Source: Hordeum vulgare subsp. vulgare (Eukaryota > Streptophyta > Magnoliopsida > Poales > Poaceae). Taken from it: 64,000 nt of DNA. The notes under the pieces are model-generated. The model did not search any database. It saw only the letters and a list, made by a program, of their open reading frames with translations, and was not told where the DNA came from. The DNA lies in the NCBI RefSeq assembly GCF_904849725.1, contig NC_058518.1:417391081-417455080 (forward strand). Reading direction: 5' to 3'. Position 1 is the stretch's first letter; every line of letters starts with the position of its first letter. The position numbers and the translations under genes were made by a program. Below, one piece after another: positions 56,088-64,000 of this stretch.

Positions 56088-58334
56088 TCTATATTACTAT
56101 TAAACAAGCCAACATATTCATCGCTAAGTACACCCAGCTTAATGTACACATAACAACAGGGATCAATAACAGCCTCACTATTGAAACCACTTAATTTGAT
56201 CTAACCATTAAGATTATATTAACCGGCAAAAACAACCGCGTTTAGAAATTTGCCTCAGCGCGCGAAAACTCTGCCAGACGAAACCCCGTTCTGCGCCCAG
56301 CGTCCACTCTGAATACTTCGCTTCCCTAATTCAAGGAAGAAAAACAAACAAGACCTGATCGCAAACAGATGTACCCCATTGCAGCCTAGCGATGTGGTTA
56401 ACGCGGGGCGGCGGCGGCAACTCGGCGCAGGGAACGGTGACGGCCAAGGCGTGGGCTCCGGGGAGGCTGGCATGCATCTGGTGGATGGCAAACAGATCGG
56501 GTCGATGACGGGCGGCTCCGGCGAGTCAGAGGGACGGCGACGACGGTGGCTGAGCTACTCGATGGCCTGCTGCAGTTCTAGCGATAGAGAGCTTCGAAGG
56601 TGAGGAGGAGATAAAGAAGAACAGAAGGAAGGGACAGGAGGAAGGGCAGGAGCGCGGCGGCCTCGATGGTAAGTCGGTAAACCTCCGGTGGCGACGGTTT
56701 CCGATGAGAGGCGTCCTTCCTTCCAAACTCAATCCAAAATCTTCACCGGAGGTCATGACGAAGCTGCGCGCCGGAGGGCTTTTCCGAGCTGTGTGCCAAC
56801 CATTGTCTGCATCCGCCGTTGCTTGGGGGTCCGCCGTGCGCTCCGGGATGGAGGCTGCTCTGCAATCTGGGATGGAGGGTGCCGTTTTATCGAGGGCGGG
56901 GCAACCTCTGTCTGTCAGGGCGTCTCGCCGGGACGGGGCCTCGCCACGTCGCGGTGTGTCGCCAGTGACGAGCACGGGACAGTGGCCCGAATGCAGGCCC
57001 GCATGCGAGCTGATCTAGGCACCGACGTTATGCTGGCCATCGATGGGACTGCCACCGACAACACGCTTTCCCGCATAGGAGATGGGGCAGTGACAGTGGC
57101 TGCACGCGGGTAAGCTCGTAACTGGCGTACACCACACCACCATCAAGATCAGATGCTTGTGCTGGCCGGTAAGGCATTTCTGCAACTCCCATCTTCTCTT
57201 TTCGTAACTGGCGTACACCACACCACCATCAAGATCAGATGCTTGTGCTGGCCGGTAAGGCATTTCTGCAACTCCCATCTTCTCTTTTCACTTTTCTCTC
57301 TTGCGATCTGCCCATCTAAATCATGAGCAAAATTCAGTTTAGATTTAGCGCATTAATGGTTCACGTTGTGAAGGTTGCTCAATGTATCTTATATGATGGC
57401 GTGTACTTGAGCCAAAACTTTAACACTGGCTGCTAAACTCCCGTTTAGAATCCAATACTTACGCTTAGAGAATTGTTTTGGAAGGGACACGAAGAGAATT
57501 TAAAATCATTTGTTTATTGTCTTGAAGCAGCTGTCGAAATCTCCCTTTCTTGACTGACAGAATCAGAACAAATCTCAATTTATTTGTGATACACATCTCT
57601 GCATTCTTGAGTGACGCAAATAAAACAATATGAATATGATTTCTCCACATATAAGAGCATGGAGTACACCGATGGTCGTTCGTGTAGAGCTGCAGCTGCA
57701 GCAGTAGGCATGGGTTGATGAAAGTGAGCACGAGACTAGCACTTTGCATCGGTCACCCTGATTGGTAATGACACGCTTTGACTGAATATTGCATCAGCAA
57801 TACTTGTGTTCAGATTATTAAGATATTTGTCCATGGATATCTTCTTGCTTTAACAGATTTTGTGCATTCAAAAATAATTCTAACTGCATCTGCATTAGCA
57901 GAGAAAGCCAAACGAAGGTTGCACGGACATGTGAATCAGTAGACACGCCTCATCGTTCTGATTCTATATGCGTCAAAGTAAAACTCTACAATACAAATCA
58001 AACCAAGATACTTGGCATTAGTGTGACCCATAGATCAGCTAGGTAAGTACAAAGCTACGAATTTTCATGTATCTATGTAAGTTTTGTGAAAGTTTTCCTG
58101 ATGTTTCTTACTTGTTAGTCTATAGGTAAGTTTGCTCGGAATCACCGAGATAATTATTTATGCTATTGCTCTATGCAAATTGTGCTAAATTATAGTTTTT
58201 CCTGAAACTCATTTAAATTATATGTTCAATTATATAACATTTTTAGTGTCATCCGAATGTATTTTATGCTTGTCAATTAGCACACTTGGTTGTCATGTTT
58301 GTCAAGACGTGCGTTGCACGTGCACAATTACTAG
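56088..58334 (+). mobile_element. Non-autonomous Helitron (2.25 kb), inverted relative of the first
   Basis: Starts TCTATATTACTATTAAACAA at 56,088 and ends acaattaCTAG at 58,334. The hairpin acgtgc-gtt-gcacgt lies at 58,307-58,321. Host bases are A before and T after, as Helitrons require. It is homologous end to end with the minus-strand copy at 51,670-54,095, at roughly 85-90% by eye. No Rep/helicase is encoded; open frames in the GC-rich middle differ between the copies and look non-coding. Confidence 0.9.
57117..57288 (+). repeat. 86-bp tandem duplication in the plus-strand Helitron
   Basis: Two consecutive 86-bp copies starting cgtaactggcgtacaccaca are nearly or fully identical. The minus-strand Helitron has a single copy (about 53,030-53,110), so the duplication arose after the copies separated. 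Confidence 0.9.
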
Positions 58335-58414
58335 TATAATTAACATGCCAAGGTTGCCATAGAGGGAAAGATTACAAGAGGGGGGAGGAATTGCACTTGG
58401 GCTATCACAACACC

Positions 58415-58897
58415 CTCAGCCCCGAGGATGAACTACTCACAAAAGATTGATGAAGAGGCCTCCTGCAATGCCCCCCCACACACACAGAGTGACGAAAAAG
58501 GCCCACAGATGGGATCATCATGAAAACTGAAACTTGTAGCGGCAGAAAAATTGTTCTGAGGATACGATATAGGGTTTTGGTATTTTAGGAAATTGTGACG
58601 TTGGAATAACGCCAAAAGGGTGTCGGGGGGCTCCGCAAGCTCAGGTAGCATATCCTCGGGGTGGTCGCCTCCCCCGTTGCCCTCGTGAGTCCCTCAGTCC
58701 TCTTCTCGCTATCTCCCGAAGCTTCTAGTGCTCCTTTTGGTCCATAAAAATCATGTTAAATTTGCATTTAATTTTGACCCCCACAGGTATTGATTTTCTA
58801 AGATAGCAAAAACATGCAGAAAACAAGAACCGGCACTAGGCACTAGCTTAATGAGTTAGTCCATGAAAATAATATAAAAATGCACCAAATCCATATA
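58415..58897 (-). repeat. Continuation of the outermost gypsy-type LTR fragment
   Basis: Resumes the degraded LTR interrupted at 16,426. On the minus strand it has cttgttttctgcatgttttt and gacccc-type leader segments, plus a run of C near 58,470. Similarity to Triticeae gypsy LTRs is recalled by texture only. Confidence 0.45.
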
Positions 58898-59057
58898 CTC
58901 CCTCCGTTCCTAAATATAAGTCTTTTAAGCGATTTCACTAAGGGTCTACATACGGAGCAAAATGATTGAATCTATACTCTAAAGTATGTCTATATACATC
59001 CGTATGTAGACCACTAGTGAAATCTCTACAAAGACTTATATTTAGGAACGGAGGGAG
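58898..59057. mobile_element. Stowaway MITE (160 bp)
   Basis: Perfect long inverted ends (ctccctccgttcctaaatat and its complement), bordered by TA on both sides. It is fresh-looking compared with the one at 15,229. Confidence 0.95.
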
Positions 59058-59459
59058 TATAATTTATGTAAATATAACATGAATACTTCATAAATTATAG
59101 ATACACTCACTTGATAGATGGGCCTGGCTGATTAGTGAGGTCAGCAAAGCACTTAGCATTTACTGTTAGTATTTTTTGTCACTGTTTTTTTTACGGTGCG
59201 GTGACTTTTGCCACATTCTGTAAAGTGGTGGTTTCTTGCTAATGACATTACTATTGTGGTTGTTCTTTGGATTTAACTCCTACGAGCTAACTTAGTTTGA
59301 TTGGTATACTAAAGTTGCTACACTCTGGTACGTCATAAGTTAGCCAAGTTTGAGCGAGTTAGTCTTCTATTTGGTTCACAACAACAATTCCAACGAGATT
59401 CCTTCATAAAACTAGACCTCAAATGTCATTGGCCCACAAAGTATGGCAAGATTAGTGAC
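59058..59459. other. Intergenic, no feature recognised
   Basis: AT-rich sequence between a MITE and a retroposon-like repeat. No open frame or terminal repeats of note. Confidence 0.4.
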
Positions 59460-60030
59460 ACCATTTTTTACCGGAAAACTTCCAACGTAGTCATCAAACA
59501 ACAAGGTAGTACAAAGACCACTAAGCAGAGCGAACCGAAGCCACGTCGCGTCACTGTCACTCCTCACTGGAGTGGGCCAAACCTTGTTATAGTAAACAGT
59601 CGGAAAATCATTGTGCTAAGGCCCCACGGGACCCATAGACCAGAAAAATCAACTACCATCGATGAAAAGAAGCGTAGATCAAGAGGACCAACCTATAGAC
59701 ACACGAACACATATGATCAAAGACCCGTTGCAAGCGGATCCACCGGAGATAAACACTGACCAGCTGCCACGAGATCCGTCGAAGACACACCTCCACACGC
59801 ACCGACGGGACGAAGCTAGGCGGAGAGTACATCATTCCATCTTCAAGAGACATCCCTGCCCCACCCGCCCCACCTTTGTGAGCATGACACAAACTCTAAT
59901 CAAACTATAAAAAACATCTAAAAAGGAGTCCTCCCATTGATAGGGACCGGGATACATCATGCTTCCATAGTCCTGAGACCACATGAGATGAGGTAGATCG
60001 ACGACGGCGTCGATGGAAGGCAGGAAAAAT
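59460..60030 (-). repeat. High-copy retroposon-like repeat, A-tailed on the minus strand
   Basis: On the minus strand a GC-rich part (gtctgaagat-like and cttgatctacgcttcttttc segments) leads to cggggccttagcacaatgat-type sequence and ends gttggaagttttccggtaaa plus an A-run near 59,470. Wheat non-LTR retroposon copies end like this. An 82-codon open frame on the plus strand is incidental. Confidence 0.4.
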
Positions 60031-60415
60031 AAATCGCATGTCCGCCTAGTGTCATAGTGAAAAAGGTGTATGGTGTCAATTTTAATGGCCTAACGTTATG
60101 CATCCATGGCAAATGTTGACAAACTTATTACATGAACTAAACACGCTCTTAACCTCGCATGAAGAAAGATGCCATACATTTAGTTCTCAAATTCTTATTT
60201 CTTGATACAAACGTTAATTTTGCTGAATTACGTCAAGAAGAGGCATAATTTAAATCTTAGGGAGTAGAGTTATGCCCATCTCCAACATGTCAAATAGATC
60301 ATTTCTTTACAAATTTTAAGCTACCCAACTCAAAAGTGAGGACAATATACTCTGCAATTGAGTAGACAGTAATCATACTTATGTGGAAGCGAGATATCAT
60401 ACCAATACCATTGTA
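60031..60415. other. Intergenic, no feature recognised
   Basis: AT-rich, no coding or terminal repeat signal seen. Confidence 0.4.
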
Positions 60416-60667
60416 CTCCCTCGGGTCCATTTTACTCCGCGTATAAGATTTGTATTGAGTCAAACTTTATAAAGTTTTATCAAAATTATCTTAAAAACTC
60501 AACATCTATAGTACCAAAAATATATAATATGAAACTACATTTTATAATGAATCTACTGATATCGATTTGGTCTTATGAATGTTAATACTTCTCTCTATTT
60601 GTTTGATCAAACTATAGGTATTTTGACTTTATACAAAATTTATATGCGGACAAAAAGACATGAGGAA
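60416..60667. mobile_element. Degenerate Stowaway-type MITE
   Basis: Left end ctccctcgggtccattttac after TA, with the ccgcgtataagatttg continuation typical of one Stowaway subfamily. The right end (gcggacaaaaagacatgagg) is eroded. Confidence 0.65.
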
Positions 60668-60858
60668 ATATTTATATAATTATATTGAAACTGAAGAATG
60701 GTCTTCAAATTGTCTGTAGGTGATGTGTGAATGTGTACGGCGGTTTGACTATGTGTGTATACATCTACGTTATACCCCCGTTCGCTCAAAAATAATTGTC
60801 AGAGTTTATTTCTCCGATAAATATATCCGGACGGAGAGAATAATTAGAATTTTTGTTA

Positions 60859-61121
60859 GAGCAAGTACAATAAGGTACAGTCAGCAGGCTATAAGGATTA
60901 AAATACTATATTTTTGATGAGTTGGATGAGAGAGAAGGGAAGCGGGCTCTTCGTGAAGAGTCAGCTCTAGCACGTGCTACTAGGTGCTTTGTGAGAATGA
61001 AAGATGAGCCATATATGATAAAAATAGTACTATTTTATAGCTAACTATTGTACAAGCTATATATGAAATGGGCCATAAGACTGCTTATAGCCAGCCGTTG
61101 GCTATACTATTAACCATACTC
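60859..61121. mobile_element. Tourist/Harbinger-like MITE (263 bp)
   Basis: Bordered by TTA on both sides (60,856-60,858 and 61,122-61,124). Ends gagcaagtacaataa and, inverted, gagtatggttaata are imperfect inverted repeats. Inner parts aggctataag and cttatagcc are also inverted. TTA duplications are typical of PIF/Harbinger MITEs. It lies about 185 bp upstream of the COA4-like start codon. Confidence 0.65.
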
Positions 61122-61306
61122 TTAGCAAAAAAAGGGCGTGCAGACGAAATCTACGGAAGCGTATTGTTTCATTGCGCAAATCAAACAATGTTTACGCTTT
61201 TGAGGAGATGTAGGCCGAACGGGCAAGCAGAGTAAACCGACCGAGCATTTCACGCGACGACTGGTGACGAAGGTGCCACCGAACCAACTGCCGAAACCTG
61301 GTTCGA

Positions 61307-62736
61307 ATGGGTTCTTCCTCGAGCAACGCCAACGAAGCGGCGGCAGCGGCGGCGGCGCCACCTCCTCCTCCCGCGCCGCCGGCCCCCCTCCACGTGATGG
61401 ACGCGGACGAGGACGACGAGAACGTGAAGCAGCTCAACGAGTGCGCCGCACTCTACCTCTCCCTTCAGGTACCGCCCTTGCTCCCCCCCTCGCGTTCTTC
61501 CCGCCGTCCCTGACTCCTGCTGCTGCACGCGAATCTTTTCCTTGCTCCATCAAGCCTTTGATCCTGCTGCCCCCTTGGATCGTTTGCAGGACTGCCTCGC
61601 TGACTCCGACCGCAACTGGAAGGCCTGCCAAGCACGTAAGCCTCGCCGCAGATTTCCCTCTCCCTTTTCTTGCTCCTAGATGTCAAATCCGTTTCGACTT
61701 TGTTGTTACCCACCCCTTTTGGAGCTGAGTTTGTTGTCCGCTGGTTTGGAATTAGGCAAAACCTGGAAATATTTTAAGTATCACGTTCCAGATTGAGGTT
61801 GAACTACCTTTGAACCAAAAACTGTAAGAAGAGAAGCAATGCAATATGTAATTCAAGAGATTTTGATACCTCGTGTAAGAAGAGAAGCAATGCAATATGC
61901 AATTCAGGTTCAACTACCTTTGAAGCAAAAGACTTTAAGTAGTACAAATGTCCTTATAAATCCTCATTTTATCAAATTCTATCTACGTAGAAGAGAAGCA
62001 ATGCAATATGCAATTCCAGAGATTTTGATACCTTCCCTTGCTCTATCACATTGCCCAATTAGTGTTGTTATGGACAGTACTAGCATAGGATACGCTGAAA
62101 TTGTACCCAGAACCAGAACCATGGAATATAAATCATGAAGTAAGGATGCATGATCTGTATATGTTCTGTCGCGGGTGGTACCAGTTATATCCCTACATGT
62201 GCTGAAAGTCATCACTTTGTTGCTTCCTGACAATAACGTGCAGCATCCTACGTTGATTTATTAAAAGAAGTTTATCGTCCATGAGGCTTTCACGTTCATC
62301 AGCATCAGGCACTATTATTAAAGTTAGAACCTGTCTCATACCATTGCATTTGTGTCCAGTCACATTAGTACTAGTAACTATAACTTGCAGCAGCACTTGA
62401 TTTTATTTTTTATAGAAGATTTGTTGTCATAAGGTAATGATCACTCAAGGGGTAGCCCCAAGGGGAGATGTTGCGATTTCAGGTACCTTTTGTGGAGCTC
62501 AAATACATGAACAAATTTAGCATTTCTTTAACGAAAAAGAAAGAGATGGTCCTGTGTTGATGGATTCACACATACTTTTTGTTATCTTCACCATTGCCAT
62601 TCAGAAACTGAAGTTTTCATCACTTAAAATTCTTTAGATTTGAGCTAACCAGCCTTTTTGTCACCTCCGGTCAAATGCAGATGTTCAAGCCTTGAAAGCA
62701 TGTGAGGCGAGCAGAAACAAAAATCAGAAAACATGA
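61307..62736 (+). CDS. COA4-like twin-CX9C mitochondrial protein (three exons)
   Basis: Exons 61,307-61,468, 61,590-61,635 and 62,681-62,736 join in frame to 87 residues with GT/AG borders. An Ala/Pro-rich N-terminus (residues 11-27) and an acidic linker precede a CHCH-type domain: CAALYLSLQDC and CQAHVQALKAC are two CX9C motifs separated by ten residues (LADSDRNWKA). Spacing and the W-x-x-C-Q-x-x-V-Q-A-x-K-x-C pattern match COA4 (CHCHD8), a cytochrome c oxidase assembly factor of the mitochondrial intermembrane space. Such proteins are imported and oxidised by the Mia40/Erv1 relay, so no cleavable presequence is expected. The twin Cys motif is split by both introns. Other small twin-CX9C families are possible alternatives. 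Confidence 0.85.
61828..62030 (+). repeat. Intronic tandem-like repeats
   Basis: A block of about 40 bp with agaagagaagcaatgcaata occurs three times in intron 2 of the COA4-like gene (starts near 61,828, 61,878 and 61,989). Two copies of a ttcaactacctttgaa segment lie between. They are local duplications with no coding role. Confidence 0.85.
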
Positions 62737-63442
62737 AATACTTTCATGCGCTTTCGTTTCAGGTACATAAGCATAGTACATAACTACATGTACTAATGGT
62801 TAAAGCTTATGAAAACTACCAGCGCACTTTGTTTCCAAATGTTTTGCTGTTGCTTTTGCAATCGGCATCGAACTGAAACTGTATATTTTCTTTCATATCA
62901 TCAGGCTAAATGTTGAACGCATCTCACTCATACCATCTTCGTGAAGACTATAACACAACGTGCTGGAGTTTTGAGCTGTTGATGGAGAAGATTTGCAACA
63001 TCAAAAAATATAGTGTACTGTCAACTGAAAAGACATAGATGATCTCTAGATTGCTTTTATTTTTAGCAATCACTGAACTAGATTCGATGTTTCAAACAGT
63101 ACTTGTGATTTCTAATAAATGGCGGCAGTATAAACGTATTGACTTAAGAGCCTATTGACGTGAATCAATGTATTATTGCTGCACAAGAACTTGATTGGGA
63201 GGCAATTGGTACAATATTATGTGGGCACGAAGGGAAACAACTTGAGCTGCACTCTTCAGGTGGCTTTATTTCCAAATCTACAGGCTCCTCACTGTTAATT
63301 TCCACTAGGAAAACAAAACCTAGAATTACACATGTAACAGTTTACTGCCGAAATTAGCAGCAAAATCGGTACTTGGGGCTTGCATTATTGACAAAAGTAC
63401 TGAGTTCTGACATCCAGTAGTCATGATGATGGTTGCTCTCAC
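62737..63442. other. 3' flanks of the COA4-like and MSRB genes
   Basis: Convergent gene ends. Sequence is AT-rich with no further recognisable gene. The UTR limits cannot be fixed by eye. Confidence 0.5.
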
Positions 63443-64000
63443 TCAACTAGCCTCTTCTTCAGAGGCCGGAACGAACTTGAGTGAGATACTGTTGACGCAG
63501 TGCCGCTCATCAGTCGGCGTGTTGAACCCCTCCCCTTTGAACACATGCCCCAGATGTCCTCCACAAGCAGCACATGTGATCTCAACTCGCCTCCCATCAG
63601 GATCCGCCTAAAGTGTTTGTTAGACAAAGAGATGTCACCACCGTAAGCATCAGCGCACGGAATGAATAGAAGAGAAAGGGAAATAACTGTGTCTGTCCTA
63701 GCAAATCACTGGAAATGGATGAGAGAATCGTACCGTCCGTTGTATGGCTCCTGGAAATCCTTCATAGAATGCTGGCCAACCGCACCCTGAGTTGAACTTC
63801 GTAGATGATTTGTACAAGGGGGTTCCGCAGCCAGCACACCCGTAAATACCCTCATCGAAGAACTTGTCATACTCACCTGTTCCAGGATACCTGAAACAAA
63901 TATGATCAAACGAAAATGTAACAGTGTTATGCTTGTAGTTTAATAGACCACCATATATGTAAGATGGAGTAGTAATTATGTTTTCAAAACAGAACCATAC
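63443..64000 (-). CDS. MSRB: Methionine-R-sulfoxide reductase B, 3' two exons (partial)
   Basis: Minus-strand exons 63,890-63,734 and 63,607-63,443 (stop TGA) join in frame, giving the last 106 complete codons. The 5' exons lie beyond the window; 63,891-64,000 is intron with a clear acceptor (tttgtttcag). The protein shows the MsrB order: [14 protein letters not shown], a zinc CXXC (YGCAGCG), [10 protein letters not shown], a second zinc CXXC ([13 protein letters not shown]) and the catalytic cysteine in [12 protein letters not shown]. MsrB reduces methionine-R-sulfoxide in oxidised proteins using thioredoxin. All four zinc cysteines and the catalytic Cys are intact. The short tail EEEAS suggests a cytosolic MSRB3/MSRB5-type paralogue, but the targeting end is not visible. 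Confidence 0.93.

Larger units (their letters stand above)
16427..58409 (-). mobile_element. Solo LTR of about 4.0 kb, outer shell of the nested block
   Basis: After removal of later insertions, four pieces join into one unit: 16,427-18,754, 41,434-42,153, 55,250-56,087 and 58,335-58,409 (about 3.96 kb). On the minus strand it begins TGTGATAGCCC (ending at 58,409) and ends GATGTGACA (at 16,427), i.e. TG...CA termini. The flanking 5-mers are identical: acacc at 16,422-16,426 and 58,410-58,414. No gag, pol, primer site or second copy is seen, so a solo LTR is the simplest reading. LTRs of this size occur in large non-autonomous (LARD-type) and some gypsy families of Triticeae; I do not assign a family. 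It contains two tRNA-like segments. Confidence 0.75.

Noticed and set aside
59662..59910. 82-codon frame upstream of the COA4-like gene
   Set aside because: Antisense to a high-copy retroposon-like repeat; no family similarity.
63439..63627. 62-codon minus-strand frame over the MSRB last exon
   Set aside because: It is in the wrong frame and crosses the intron border; the spliced MsrB frame explains the conservation.

Overview
The window looks like wheat-group (Triticeae: Triticum or Aegilops) nuclear DNA. Four compact intron-containing plant genes lie at the two edges. About 45 kb between them is almost entirely nested transposable elements of typically Triticeae kinds: Angela/BARE1/WIS-like copia LTRs of about 1.8 kb, an Athila-lineage gypsy element, a CACTA DNA transposon, Helitrons, Stowaway MITEs and an Au-type SINE. 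No bacterial-style features are present. All gene models are read by eye from splice signals and family recognition.

Left gene edge (1-12,500). A RESISTANCE TO PHYTOPHTHORA 1-like (RPH1) chloroplast membrane protein gene (+, four exons, 424-2,044) faces an R2R3-MYB gene of the RAX/MYB36 type (-, three exons, 11,179-12,357). Between the convergent genes is a 6.8-kb copia element with 201-bp LTRs (4,191-10,997). It landed in a Stowaway MITE and is itself split in its reverse transcriptase by a 1.83-kb Angela-like solo LTR (7,643-9,474, TSD ttaag).

Intergenic 12.5-16.4 kb. It holds an Au-SINE 3' part, a Stowaway MITE and the start of an old gypsy-type LTR.

Nested block (16,427-58,409). The outermost unit appears to be a solo LTR of about 4.0 kb on the minus strand, flanked by matching 5-bp duplications (acacc). 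Into it went: (1) an Athila-like gypsy element (18,755-41,428) that lacks the RT/RNase H/integrase region and was invaded by a CACTA transposon (20,531 to about 35,442), which was invaded in turn by a young Angela-like copia (23,716-32,304, TSD agttc, LTRs about 99.4% identical, ruined interior); (2) a second Angela-like copia on the minus strand (42,154-55,244, TSD ggatc), which carries a solo LTR in its integrase region (45,898-47,709) and a minus-strand Helitron in its 5' LTR (51,670-54,095); (3) a plus-strand Helitron of the same family (56,088-58,334).

Right gene edge (58.4-64 kb). MITEs and retroposon remains lead to a three-exon gene for a twin-CX9C protein resembling the cytochrome c oxidase assembly factor COA4 (+, 61,307-62,736). 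The 3' half of a methionine-R-sulfoxide reductase B gene follows (-, 63,443 to the window edge).

The host genes show no obvious shared pathway; they are ordinary neighbours of a gene island split by transposon growth. The most unusual items are the fully resolvable insertion order, a recently moved copia with a non-coding interior, a small intact CACTA ORF that looks like an RNase H1 N-terminal (viroplasmin-type) domain plus a membrane helix, an LTR-like block in front of the Athila ORF1 in place of pol, and tRNA-like sequences inside the outer LTR.
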